Part shown: one piece after another, positions 1 through 7,866 of the stretch
Position numbering within the stretch: position 1 is the first letter of the stretch
Layout of the letters: every line of letters starts with the position of its first letter
Assembly: GCA_030625445.1 (NCBI GenBank)
Contig: DAOUQU010000035.1
Coordinates: forward strand, 1-10,205
Reading direction: 5' to 3'
From: Gammaproteobacteria bacterium
GTDB lineage: Bacteria; Pseudomonadota; Gammaproteobacteria; Chromatiales; Chromatiaceae
Length of the DNA stretch: 10,205 nt
Notes under the pieces: model-generated
The model's input: the letters and a program-made list of their open reading frames with translations, nothing else
The model's database searches: none
Told to the model about the DNA's origin: nothing
Made by a program: the position numbers and the translations under genes

Positions 1-3000
1 ACGATCATGGTCAGCGGCACGGCCACGATTGGTCCGAACAGCAGTGAAACCGCCATGCCTTCGAAGATCGGATCAAAAATAATCGCTACGGCGCCGGCCA
101 TCATGGTCAAATCCGTGACCCAGATGGGACGCATGCGGATCTGCCCGGCTAAAACCACCGCCTCCCGCACGGGAACCCCTCTGTGCACCTCGTTGCGGGC
201 AAAATCCACCAGCAGAATCGAGTTACGCACCTCGATTCCGGCCAGCGCAATAAAGCCGATCATGGAGGTCGCAGTAAACTCCGCTCCCATGAGCCAGTGG
301 CCGGGAATGATGCCAATCAGCGTCAATGGAATGGGAGCCATGATAATCGCCGGATGAATGAAATTGCCGAATTCCCACACCAGCAGGATATAGATCATTA
401 CCAGCGCTGCGGCAAATGCAATGCCCATATCACGAAAGGTTTCATAGGTGACGACCCACTCGCCGCTCCACTCAAATCCTGACACGGCATCATCCTTTGG
501 CGCTCCGGTGAGGGTGCCGCTGATCTCAACCCCGTCAGGCGTCTGGTAGTGATTGAGCGCCTCCTCGACTGACATCATGCCGTAGATGGGCGCGCCCAGC
601 CTGCCCTCCATCTCACCCACGACATACTCCATGGGGCGCAGATCCTTATGATAGATAATGGGGTCTTCGGCTACTTTGACGAACCGGCCGACTTCCGAGA
701 GCGGGATATTGGTTCCGCTTTCGGTCGGAATCGGCAAAGTGGTGAGCTTGTTGATCTCCGCCCTGACGGAGAGCGGCAGCTGTATGACCAGATAGGTCGG
801 TTCCAGTTCACGACCGCGCTTCACATCTCCCAGTTGATAGCCGCCCATGGCCATTGCCAGGTTTCTGTTGATGCTCTCGACCGAGACTCCTCGGCGCGTC
901 GCTTTCTCCGTATCCACTTCAAAATGCCAACGCTCGTAATATTCTGTCATATAGGTATCAACATCCACCAGGTTTAGCGCATCGATGAATATCTGCTCCA
1001 TATCCCTGGCAACCTGCTGGCGCGTCTCATGATCCGGCCCATACACCTCGGCAACCATGGTCTGCAGCACCGGCGGTCCGGGAGGCATCTCGACGACGGC
1101 AATTTTGGCGCCAAAACGCACGGCAATCGGCGTCAGCAGGTTGCGCACCGACTCGGATATCTCATGGCTGCTGCGTTGACGCTCTCTTTTGTCCAGCAGC
1201 ATCACCTGGATATCCGCCTGCCAGGGTTCGGCGCGCAGATAGTAGTGACGCACCATGCCATTGAAGTTGTAGGGTGATGCCGTGCCGACGTAGGTTTGCA
1301 GTGCAGTCACCTCGGGAACCGTACGCAGAGCATCAACCAGCTGCGAAGTGAAATTCGCCGTATCTGGCAGGGTCGTCCCTTCCGGCAGATTGATCAACAC
1401 ATTGAATTCAGGCTTGTTGTCGAAAGGCAGCATTTTCACAGTCACCGCCTTGGTGTAAAACATCGACAGGGCGGCAAAGAAGGCGATCACGATCACCACC
1501 ACGAACACCCGACCTTTGAAACGGCTCCTGATCAGCGGTTCGATAAAGGGACGGTAGATGCGCCCGATCAGATCCTGGGTCTTTTTCTCACGCCGCTCGG
1601 CCTTTTGCAAAACTTGCAGCTTGGGCCGCATTTTGTAGGCAAACCAGGGGGTAAATACAAAGGCGGAAAACAGGGAGAAGAGCATCGCCACGGAGCCAAA
1701 TAGCGGAATCGGAAACATGTAGGGGCCCATCATGCCGCTCACAAGCCCCATGGGCAACAGCGCACAGAGCACCGCCAATGTTGCAATAATAGTCGGATTG
1801 CCGACTTCGCGCACTGCATCGACCGCTGTATCGATGCGCGTCTCACCATCATGCAGCCAGCGCCGGAATATATTTTCCACCACCACCGTGGCGTCATCGA
1901 CGAGGATGCCGATCGAGAAGATCAGTGCAAACAGGCTCACGCGATTGATCGAATAACCCAGCGCCCAGGCAGACCATATGGTAATCAGAATGACGACGGG
2001 GATGATGGCGACGACCACGATAGCGGGGCGCCGTCCTATCGTGATCCAGGAGAGCAGGGTCACCGCTGCGGCGGCCCCCAGCAGTGACAGCAGCAGCTCA
2101 TTGACCTTGTCATTGGCTGTCTTGCCATAATTCCGCGTGATCGTGGCATGCACATTCTCAGGGATGATGCGCCCCTTCAGCGACTCTACTTTTTCCAGGA
2201 TGGCATTGGCGACGCTGACGCCGTTTGTGCCCTCTTTCTTGGCGATCGCGATGGTGACAGCGGCAGCTCCAGTTGTCATAGCCGCATCCGCATCTGCAGC
2301 TGGCCCGCTGATATAGGTCACCACCTGCGACGTCTCTTCAGCCCCGTCCAGCACATTGGCGACATCCGAAACATAGACAGGATTGCCCTGGCTGCTGCCC
2401 ACCACCAGCCTGCCGACTTCATTGGCGTTTTTCAGAAAGTGCCCCGATGTCACCCGAAAATGGGTGCTTCCCGCCTCCGCGGATCCGGATGTCGACGCCA
2501 TATTAGCTGTGCGGATGGTGTTGGCGACCTGCTCCAGGCTGATGTCATGGCCGGCCACGCGCTCCGGCAGGACTTCAACCCGCACCTCCCTGGCGCGGCC
2601 GCCAACAATAAAGCCATCACCGGTATTCCTGACCTCCTTGAGGCGCTGCAGCACATCTGCCGCCAGCGTCCGCAACACCTCGTCCCCCATCTCCTCTGAC
2701 CACAGCGTCACTGTCACGATAGGGACATCATCGATTCCCTTGGGTTTGACCAGCGGCATGGAGACGCCGGGTGGGATTTTGTCCAGGTTGGACTGCAGCT
2801 TGTCATGCACCTTGACAATGGACGGCCCCAGCTCTTCACCCACCTTGAAACGCACGGTAACGATGCCGCGTTCATGTTCGGAGGCGGAGTAGATATGTTT
2901 GACGCCGGGAATGCCGCTCATCATGCGCTCGAGCGGATTGATCGCCAGGCTGGCGACCTGTTCGGCTGAGGAGCCCGGATAGCTGATAAAGATATCCACC

Positions 3001-3224
3001 ATCGGCACGGAGATTTCGGGGTCTTCCTGGCGTGGTGTAAAAATCAGTCCCATCAAACCGATGAAGAGACTTGCCATCAACAGCATTGGTGAGAGTGGCG
3101 AGGTGATAAAAGTGCGTGCAAGATTGCCGGCAAGGCCGAGTGAAGGGAGTTCCTCGGGCGGGGTCGCCGGATGGTGCATCGCGGGTCGTCGCGTATGCAC
3201 GCTGGTCGGGCGCTCTGTTGGCAT
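1..3224 (-). CDS. RND-family efflux transporter permease subunit (C-terminus cut by window edge)
   Basis: Inner-membrane proton-driven efflux pump of the AcrB/resistance-nodulation-division superfamily; these normally work with a periplasmic fusion protein and an outer-membrane channel. I translated 1074 codons on the minus strand with no stop. A first membrane helix lies near residues 46-62. The TM4 proton-relay motif GILVDDATVVVENIFR has its paired Asp at residues 443-444. The porter-domain start (EDPEISVPMVDIFISYPG), an NxPLER-like stretch, a second half with FNVLINLPEGT and late helices reading LAGIEVRNSILLVDF are all present. The sequence stops inside the last helix (GPIVAVPLTMI), so only a few tens of residues are missing. 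The start at 3224 has GGAG seven bases upstream (3232-3235); the ATG at 3179 has no such site. Where AcrB has its relay Lys940, the aligned residue is Arg. Substrate (drug, metal, lipid) cannot be told. No fusion-protein gene precedes it. Family assignment is firm; specificity is unknown. Confidence 0.93.
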   Translation of the reverse strand, partial: MPTERPTSVHTRRPAMHHPATPPEELPSLGLAGNLARTFITSPLSPMLLMASLFIGLMGLIFTPRQEDPEISVPMVDIFISYPGSSAEQVASLAINPLERMMSGIPGVKHIYSASEHERGIVTVRFKVGEELGPSIVKVHDKLQSNLDKIPPGVSMPLVKPKGIDDVPIVTVTLWSEEMGDEVLRTLAADVLQRLKEVRNTGDGFIVGGRAREVRVEVLPERVAGHDISLEQVANTIRTANMASTSGSAEAGSTHFRVTSGHFLKNANEVGRLVVGSSQGNPVYVSDVANVLDGAEETSQVVTYISGPAADADAAMTTGAAAVTIAIAKKEGTNGVSVANAILEKVESLKGRIIPENVHATITRNYGKTANDKVNELLLSLLGAAAAVTLLSWITIGRRPAIVVVAIIPVVILITIWSAWALGYSINRVSLFALIFSIGILVDDATVVVENIFRRWLHDGETRIDTAVDAVREVGNPTIIATLAVLCALLPMGLVSGMMGPYMFPIPLFGSVAMLFSLFSAFVFTPWFAYKMRPKLQVLQKAERREKKTQDLIGRIYRPFIEPLIRSRFKGRVFVVVIVIAFFAALSMFYTKAVTVKMLPFDNKPEFNVLINLPEGTTLPDTANFTSQLVDALRTVPEVTALQTYVGTASPYNFNGMVRHYYLRAEPWQADIQVMLLDKRERQRSSHEISESVRNLLTPIAVRFGAKIAVVEMPPGPPVLQTMVAEVYGPDHETRQQVARDMEQIFIDALNLVDVDTYMTEYYERWHFEVDTEKATRRGVSVESINRNLAMAMGGYQLGDVKRGRELEPTYLVIQLPLSVRAEINKLTTLPIPTESGTNIPLSEVGRFVKVAEDPIIYHKDLRPMEYVVGEMEGRLGAPIYGMMSVEEALNHYQTPDGVEISGTLTGAPKDDAVSGFEWSGEWVVTYETFRDMGIAFAAALVMIYILLVWEFGNFIHPAIIMAPIPLTLIGIIPGHWLMGAEFTATSMIGFIALAGIEVRNSILLVDFARNEVHRGVPVREAVVLAGQIRMRPIWVTDLTMMAGAVAIIFDPIFEGMAVSLLFGPIVAVPLTMI

Positions 3225-3348
3225 CTTCAGACTCCCATGGTCCACAAAACCATACTACTTACAAGTTATATTAGACGAAACACTCCGTTATTCATAGTAT
3301 ATTGCTGATCTCACAAGATTACCGCGCTGTCTATATTCCACCCTCGGG

Positions 3349-4203
3349 TTAGCGCAGATTCATCTTGTAATCCGGTATCTCGGCATTCAGCGCCTGGGAG
3401 AAGTTGGAAAAATCCATGGTGACCGTTGCCAGCTCCACACCGTCAAAATTGGCATTGGTGACGTTGGCATTGCGCATGATTGTGCCGCTCAGCACTGCAT
3501 TGGAGAGATCCGCATCGGTAAGATTCACGCGCCGCATAATGCAATCTGTGGCCGAGATGTTGTGCATGTGCACACCTGTCATGTTGGCTCCATCGAGGTT
3601 CGCGAGATTCATCGCACTAAAGTCATCTTTGTGATCACTCTCCAGGATCATACCGCTCAGATTCGCCTTGACCAGGATGGCGCCGTTGAGATGACAGTCG
3701 CGAAAATCCGCATTGCTGAGATCCACCTCTCTGAGGTTTGCATCAATCAACAGCGCATTGTGCGCTTTTGCACCCGAGAGATTGCTGTTATGCAGATCTG
3801 CATTGCAGAGATCTGCACGCGTCAGGATCGCACCGGAGAGATTGGCGTGACTGACAATCGCATAACGCAGATCTGCGGAACTCAGGTCTGCACCGGAGAG
3901 ATTGGCGCCCTCCAGAGTTGCGGCATTGGACTGCCTGTTGCAACCAATTCGAGCCTTACTCAGATTTGCCCCGCTAAGATTGGCTCCTTCAAAGTGCGCT
4001 CTCCACAATATGGCTCCCTGGAGATTGGCGCCACTGAGATCAGCGTCGGAGAGGTCGGTGTGATCAAGACGCGCCCCACTAAGATCCATGCCTTTCAAAT
4101 CTGCTCCTGACAGAGACATCTCCTGCAAATCCATATGCGCCAGTGTATCGGTATCAAGAGCAGCAAGAATTTCACCATTTGCCCTGTTTTTTATTTCCAG
4201 CAT
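3349..4203 (-). CDS. Pentapeptide-repeat protein, downstream copy of a tandem pair
   Basis: A 284-residue protein made almost wholly of A(D/N)LXX repeats, which in known structures wind into a square right-handed beta-helix. After a 23-residue N-terminal cap I count about 13 repeats in register (residues 24-88), a 6-residue break (89-94), about 19 repeats (95-189), an 11-residue acidic break with ESDHKDD (188-194), and about 14 repeats (201-270), ending in a short non-repeat tail. No signal peptide or membrane segment is visible, so it is probably cytoplasmic. The start ATG has GGAG eight bases upstream. It matches its neighbour at 4436-5290 over the full length without gaps, about 192 of 284 residues identical by hand count. 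Some family members (Qnr, MfpA, McbG) mimic DNA and protect gyrase, but most have no known role, and nothing here identifies the partner. Confidence 0.92.
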   Translation of the reverse strand: MLEIKNRANGEILAALDTDTLAHMDLQEMSLSGADLKGMDLSGARLDHTDLSDADLSGANLQGAILWRAHFEGANLSGANLSKARIGCNRQSNAATLEGANLSGADLSSADLRYAIVSHANLSGAILTRADLCNADLHNSNLSGAKAHNALLIDANLREVDLSNADFRDCHLNGAILVKANLSGMILESDHKDDFSAMNLANLDGANMTGVHMHNISATDCIMRRVNLTDADLSNAVLSGTIMRNANVTNANFDGVELATVTMDFSNFSQALNAEIPDYKMNLR

Positions 4204-4268
4204 CTTTGAGTCTCCATTTGACGGGAGGAGCTGTTCGATCCACCCCTCATTAAACGCATTCTATGAAA

Positions 4269-4291
4269 AGTATACTACCTGAGTATCTCAG
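4269..4291 (-). promoter_or_regulatory. Possible -10 element next to a perfect inverted repeat, upstream of the 3349-4203 gene
   Basis: The minus strand has TATACT (4269-4274), five of six matches to the -10 consensus, about 65 bases before the start codon. Five bases upstream of it is the perfect 13-bp inverted repeat CTGAG-ATA-CTCAG (4279-4291), where the spacer and -35 would lie. No good -35 hexamer exists at 16-18 bases, which would fit a regulated or activator-dependent promoter, but the inverted repeat may be chance. The rest of the 232-bp gap (4204-4435) holds a weak TTGACT (4343-4348) and a 6-bp stem with a 10-base loop (4395-4416) lacking a T-run; I see no convincing terminator. Confidence 0.25.
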
Positions 4292-4435
4292 CGTGGCTGA
4301 AATTCCTTTAAGAGATGATCAGAATCAAAATAGCTTCAGAAAAGTCAAATTCCTAACCCTACTTGCCTGTTTTATCAGGATATTACTATGAGACCAGAAT
4401 ACGCAGGTTGATTCTGAGCTTGCAGGCAGTGATGG

Positions 4436-5290
4436 CTAACGAAGATCTTTTTTATAATTCGGGATTTTTGCATTCAGCGCTTTGGAAAAGTTGGAGAATG
4501 CCATAGTGACTGTCGCCAGTTCCACACCTTCAAAATTGGCATTGGTGACGTTGGCATTGCGCATGATCGTGCCGCCCAGCACGGCATTAGAGAGATTAGC
4601 TCCGGTGAAATTCACGCGGCGCATGATGCAATCCGACGCAAAAATATTACGCATCTGCGCGTCCGTCATATCAGCCCCCTCGAGGTTGACCCGTTTGATG
4701 GTGCAAAAACCATCATCCTCATTACTCTCCATAGTCATTTCGCGCAGATTCGCCTTGATGAGGATGGCTCCATTGAGATGACAATCGCGTAAATCCGCAC
4801 CGCTCATATCGATCTCTCTCATATTCGCATCAATAAACAGCGTGTTATGTGCTGTAGCGCCCGAGAAATTACTGTTGTGCATATCCGCCTTGGTCAAATC
4901 AGCCCTCGACAACTGCGCACCTGAGAAATTGGCGTGGCTCAATATCGCATAGCGCAGATCGGCTGCTCTGAGATCAGCCCCGGTAAGATTAGCCCCTTCC
5001 AGAGTAGCGGCATTGGATCTTGTCGTTCCACCAATAATCGTCTTCCTCAGGTTCGCCCCTTCCAGATCCACACCTTCAAGATTCGCACCACTCAATACCG
5101 CCCCCTGGAGGTTGGAACCACTGAGATCAGCATTGATCATATAGGCGCCATTAAGGCGAGCTCCGCTGAGATCCATATTGCTTAGATCTGCCTCTTCCAG
5201 CGTCATCTCACGCAAATCAGCATGCACCAATGTGTCACTGTCGATTTCTGTGAGCGTTTCACCTGTTATTCTATGTTTTATTTCGAGCAT
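4436..5290 (-). CDS. Pentapeptide-repeat protein, upstream copy of a tandem pair
   Basis: Second 284-residue pentapeptide-repeat protein, built like its neighbour: cap (1-23), repeats 24-88, a break at 89-94 (TTRSNA), repeats 95-189, an acidic break around 190-200 (NEDDGF), repeats 201-270, and a tail ending in a basic YKKDLR. The frame is open upstream to an ATG at 5374. I place the start at 5290 because AAGGAG lies eight bases before it, the N-terminus MLEIKHR then aligns with MLEIKNR of the paralog, and the lengths become identical. The N-terminal third has diverged most; residues 201-284 are best conserved between copies. No transmembrane segment or signal peptide is seen. It lies 167 bp downstream of hisC with a candidate promoter of its own, so it may be transcribed independently of the his genes. 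The fold is clear, the function unknown. Confidence 0.92.
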   Translation of the reverse strand: MLEIKHRITGETLTEIDSDTLVHADLREMTLEEADLSNMDLSGARLNGAYMINADLSGSNLQGAVLSGANLEGVDLEGANLRKTIIGGTTRSNAATLEGANLTGADLRAADLRYAILSHANFSGAQLSRADLTKADMHNSNFSGATAHNTLFIDANMREIDMSGADLRDCHLNGAILIKANLREMTMESNEDDGFCTIKRVNLEGADMTDAQMRNIFASDCIMRRVNFTGANLSNAVLGGTIMRNANVTNANFEGVELATVTMAFSNFSKALNAKIPNYKKDLR

Positions 5291-5298
5291 TTTCTGAT

Positions 5299-5304
5299 CT
5301 CCTT
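5299..5304 (-). promoter_or_regulatory. Ribosome-binding site that sets the start of the upstream pentapeptide gene
   Basis: AAGGAG on the minus strand, eight bases before the ATG at 5290. It supports 5290 over the in-frame ATG at 5374. The paralog has GGAG at the same eight-base distance from its ATG. Confidence 0.75.
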
Positions 5305-5398
5305 TTGCTTGGTGAGGCTGTTGCGCTGAGCTCCAGATTTTATGACACAGCGCTGTTCCCCTTGGTTGAATCAACTCTTGTTTTTATGAGCTTTATGC

Positions 5399-5428
5399 AT
5401 TCTAGCTGAATTGACAATTATCATTCAA
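5399..5428 (-). promoter_or_regulatory. Candidate promoter for the upstream pentapeptide gene
   Basis: On the minus strand, TTGAAT (5423-5428; four of six -35 matches) is followed after 18 bases by TAGAAT (5399-5404; five of six -10 matches), about 110 bases before the start codon. It sits in a markedly AT-rich stretch between hisC and the pentapeptide gene. The spacer includes GATAATTGTCAATT, whose first half resembles one arm of a Fur box, while the second arm matches poorly. No terminator hairpin is visible after the hisC stop, so read-through from the his genes is also possible. Confidence 0.35.
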
Positions 5429-5457
5429 TAAAAAGGGGTGAAAATTGGTTTTTGGTT

Positions 5458-6558
5458 TTAGATTTTAGGTTGAAATGACGTGCCGGGTAACAGCATCTTC
5501 AGTGCTTCGACAAAGGCTCGGTTCTCGGCTTCGGTTCCGACGGTGATGCGCAGGCAATTTTTCAGCAAGGGGTGGCTGCCATGCAAAATTTTGATGAGGA
5601 TACCCTGATGTTTCAGCCCTTCAAACAATGCAGACGCCTCTCCTTCCGCCGTACGCACAAGAATAAAGTTGGCTTCACTCTGAAAAGGCGTGATACCCGG
5701 CATCTCCTGCAGCTCTCTAAAAAGTTGCAAGCGGGCTTCGCGAATCTTCAATGTCTGCCGGTCAAACACGGCGATATGGCTCAACGCTAAAGTGGCACTC
5801 AACTGCGTCAGGACGTTGATGTTATAGGGGAGTCGCGTCTTGTCGATCTCGCTGATCCACTCTTCGCCCCCGGCAAGCAACCCCAGGCGCAAACCGGCGA
5901 GTCCCATTTTTGAAAGGGTGCGCATCACCACCATGTTGTCGAATTCGCCAATGCGCGGCATAAAGCTGGCATCGGTGAAAGGCGCGTAGGCCTCGTCGAT
6001 AATTACCAGTCCGGGCGACGCTGCAATGATGCGCTCCACATCAGAGACGGCGAACAGATTGCCGGTCGGATTATTGGGATAAGCTAGAAACAGCAACGCC
6101 GGCTGGTGCTCGTCGATCGCCTCGAGCAGGGCTTCCATATCCAGTGAAAAATCATCGGCATTGAGTTCAACACCAACATAGTCGAGACCGGAAAAGGCCG
6201 CGATCATGCGGTACATGACAAAACCGGGCTCGACCGACAGCAGGGTGCGCCCCTCTCCGCCCAGCGCCAATGCCAGCATCTGGATAATCTCATCCGAGCC
6301 ATTGCCCAGCAGCACGCCAGCACTTGCTGGAATCTGCATCGCACTACGCAGCTGCTGCGTCAGCTGCCGGGCATGCGGATCGGGATAACGGTTGACATCA
6401 GTATCCCGAATCAGCCGCGCCCATTGTTCACGCAGATCATCAGGCCAGGCGTGTGGATTTTCCATGGCATCCAGTTTAATCAATCCGCTTGCGTCGGCAA
6501 CATGATAGGCCTTGATGGCGCGAACTTCGGGGCGAATCCACTGCTCGATCAGGCTCAT
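5458..6558 (-). CDS. hisC: Histidinol-phosphate aminotransferase
   Basis: PLP-dependent class I/II aminotransferase that converts imidazole-acetol phosphate and glutamate to histidinol phosphate and 2-oxoglutarate, step 7 of histidine synthesis, in the cytosol. The 366 residues are near the usual length. Visible landmarks are LDAMENP near the N-terminus, the cofactor-phosphate region GNGSDEII (85-92), PNNPTG (161-166), the pyridine-binding Asp in IIDEAY (D188, Y191), the Schiff-base lysine in RTLSKMGLAGLRLG (K217), and the substrate-carboxylate Arg in CLRITVG (R337). It starts three bases after the hisD stop, with a weak GATGAG site inside the end of hisD, implying translational coupling. Many bacteria carry two hisC-like genes; the linkage to hisG and hisD supports the biosynthetic role here. 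Confidence 0.96.
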   Translation of the reverse strand: MSLIEQWIRPEVRAIKAYHVADASGLIKLDAMENPHAWPDDLREQWARLIRDTDVNRYPDPHARQLTQQLRSAMQIPASAGVLLGNGSDEIIQMLALALGGEGRTLLSVEPGFVMYRMIAAFSGLDYVGVELNADDFSLDMEALLEAIDEHQPALLFLAYPNNPTGNLFAVSDVERIIAASPGLVIIDEAYAPFTDASFMPRIGEFDNMVVMRTLSKMGLAGLRLGLLAGGEEWISEIDKTRLPYNINVLTQLSATLALSHIAVFDRQTLKIREARLQLFRELQEMPGITPFQSEANFILVRTAEGEASALFEGLKHQGILIKILHGSHPLLKNCLRITVGTEAENRAFVEALKMLLPGTSFQPKI

Positions 6559-6561
6559 GCA

Positions 6562-7866
6562 TTACTCATCTTGAAGACGATATTCAGCCGAGCGGGCGTG
6601 CGCGGTCAATCCCTCGCCACGCGCCAGTATGGATGCAGTCCGCCCGAGCCTGTCGGCGCCCTGCGGCGACGCCATGATCAGACTGGAGCGTTTCTGAAAG
6701 TCATAGACGCCCAGCGGCGACGAAAAACGCGCCGTGCGGGATGTCGGCAGTACATGATTCGGCCCGGCGCAATAGTCGCCAAGCGGTTCAGAAGTGTAAC
6801 GCCCCATGAAGATGGCTCCGGCATGGCGGATCTCTTTTGCCATGGTTTGCGGATCTTCGACAGAGAGTTCCAGGTGTTCAGGAGCAATGAAATTCGCCAC
6901 CTTAACCGCTTCATCGAGATCTTTTACATGAATCAATGCGCCTCGCTCACGCAATGCGATAGATATGATCTCCCTGCGCTCCATTTGCGGCAGCAGTTTG
7001 TCGATACTGTCGGCCACCCTGTCGACAAAAGCGGCATCCTGTGTCAGCAGGATCGACTGGGCGTCTTCATCATGCTCCGCCTGGGAGAAGAGATCCATGG
7101 CGATCCAGTCCGGATCGGTCTCGCCGTCACAAATGACCAGGATCTCAGATGGACCCGCCACCATATCGATGCCAACCTGGCCGAACACCGTGCGTTTGGC
7201 GGTTGCGACATAGATATTCCCCGGCCCGACAATCTTGTCTACCGCCGGAACGCTTTTGGTTCCGTACGCCAACGCAGCGACTGCCTGGGCGCCGCCAATC
7301 GCAAACACCCGGTCGACACTGGCGATATGCGCCGCTGCCAGCACCAGTTCGTTGAGCTCGCCCTGTGGAGTCGGAACCACCATGATCAACTCCGGTACAC
7401 CGGCGACCCTGGCGGGGATTGCATTCATCAGCACCGACGAGGGATAGGCCGCTTTGCCGCCCGGAACATAGAGCCCTACCCTGTCCAGCGCGGTGATCTG
7501 TTGTCCCAGCAAGGTGCCATCAGCCTCTTCATAGCTCCAATCCTGCTGTTTCTGATGCTCTGCGTAGCTAGTGATGCGATCGGCCGCTGTCTGCAGCGCC
7601 GTGCGCTGCTCATCGTTGATCGCATTCCATGCCTTCTGCAGGCGATCAACAGGGATTTCCAACTGCTGCGCCGATGCAGGACTCCAGCCATCGAAACGGC
7701 CGGTAAAATCGATCAGCGCCTGGTCGCCACTCGCTCTAACCCCGGCAATGATGTCGTTGACAGTGTCGTTGACGTCGCCGTTGGAGACGGACTCCCAGGC
7801 CAGCAGGGCCTCCAGCTGCTCCTGAAAATCCGCAGTTTCTGAATCCAGGCGGAGAATCTCAGCCAT
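6562..7866 (-). CDS. hisD: Histidinol dehydrogenase
   Basis: Zinc enzyme that oxidises L-histidinol to L-histidine in two NAD-dependent steps, the last of the pathway. With the ATG at 7866 it is 434 residues, the same as E. coli HisD. Zinc ligands expected from the family are present: Q262 and H265 in SQAEHDEDAQS, D364 in LGDYCAGPNH, and H423 in GLTAHARSAEY. The catalytic Glu-His pair is E330-H331 in FIAPEHLEL. The NAD region VDKIVGPGNIYVATAK and GVDMVAGPSE-like VGIDMVAGPSEI are intact. The frame stays open to a GTG at 7887, but the ATG at 7866 has GGAG six bases upstream and gives the family length. Its first eight bases overlap the end of hisG (ATGGCTGA), typical of coupled translation. Confidence 0.97.
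   Translation of the reverse strand: MAEILRLDSETADFQEQLEALLAWESVSNGDVNDTVNDIIAGVRASGDQALIDFTGRFDGWSPASAQQLEIPVDRLQKAWNAINDEQRTALQTAADRITSYAEHQKQQDWSYEEADGTLLGQQITALDRVGLYVPGGKAAYPSSVLMNAIPARVAGVPELIMVVPTPQGELNELVLAAAHIASVDRVFAIGGAQAVAALAYGTKSVPAVDKIVGPGNIYVATAKRTVFGQVGIDMVAGPSEILVICDGETDPDWIAMDLFSQAEHDEDAQSILLTQDAAFVDRVADSIDKLLPQMERREIISIALRERGALIHVKDLDEAVKVANFIAPEHLELSVEDPQTMAKEIRHAGAIFMGRYTSEPLGDYCAGPNHVLPTSRTARFSSPLGVYDFQKRSSLIMASPQGADRLGRTASILARGEGLTAHARSAEYRLQDE

Noticed and set aside
2383..2892. A 169-codon plus-strand frame and similar plus-strand frames in 1-3200
   Set aside because: All lie opposite the continuous minus-strand RND pump frame, which shows family motifs from end to end; they are shadows.
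3830..3907. Short direct repeats spaced 60 bp apart, checked as a CRISPR or minisatellite
   Set aside because: The repeats keep the reading frame and encode A(D/N)LXX coils, and the intervals are coding sequence of the same pattern, not unique spacers.
3562..4110. A 182-codon plus-strand frame with a repetitive I-C-T-x-E-I pattern
   Set aside because: The repetition is the antisense image of the pentapeptide coding repeats (15-bp unit, 60-bp coil period; for example an 18-bp repeat at 3830-3847 and 3890-3907). It is not a separate repeat protein.
4395..4416. Inverted repeat CAGAAT...ATTCTG after the upstream pentapeptide gene as a terminator
   Set aside because: The stem is only six mostly A-T pairs with a 10-base loop and no T-run, so it does not meet the form of an intrinsic terminator.
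5411..5416. TTGACA on the plus strand as a promoter element
   Set aside because: No acceptable -10 follows at 16-18 bases and no plus-strand gene lies downstream; the region opposite is hisC.
6373..7842. A 489-codon open frame on the plus strand opposite hisD
   Set aside because: It lies wholly antisense to hisD, which has all its catalytic residues. The translated sequence is rich in Arg, His and Gln with no recognisable domain, as expected of a shadow frame.
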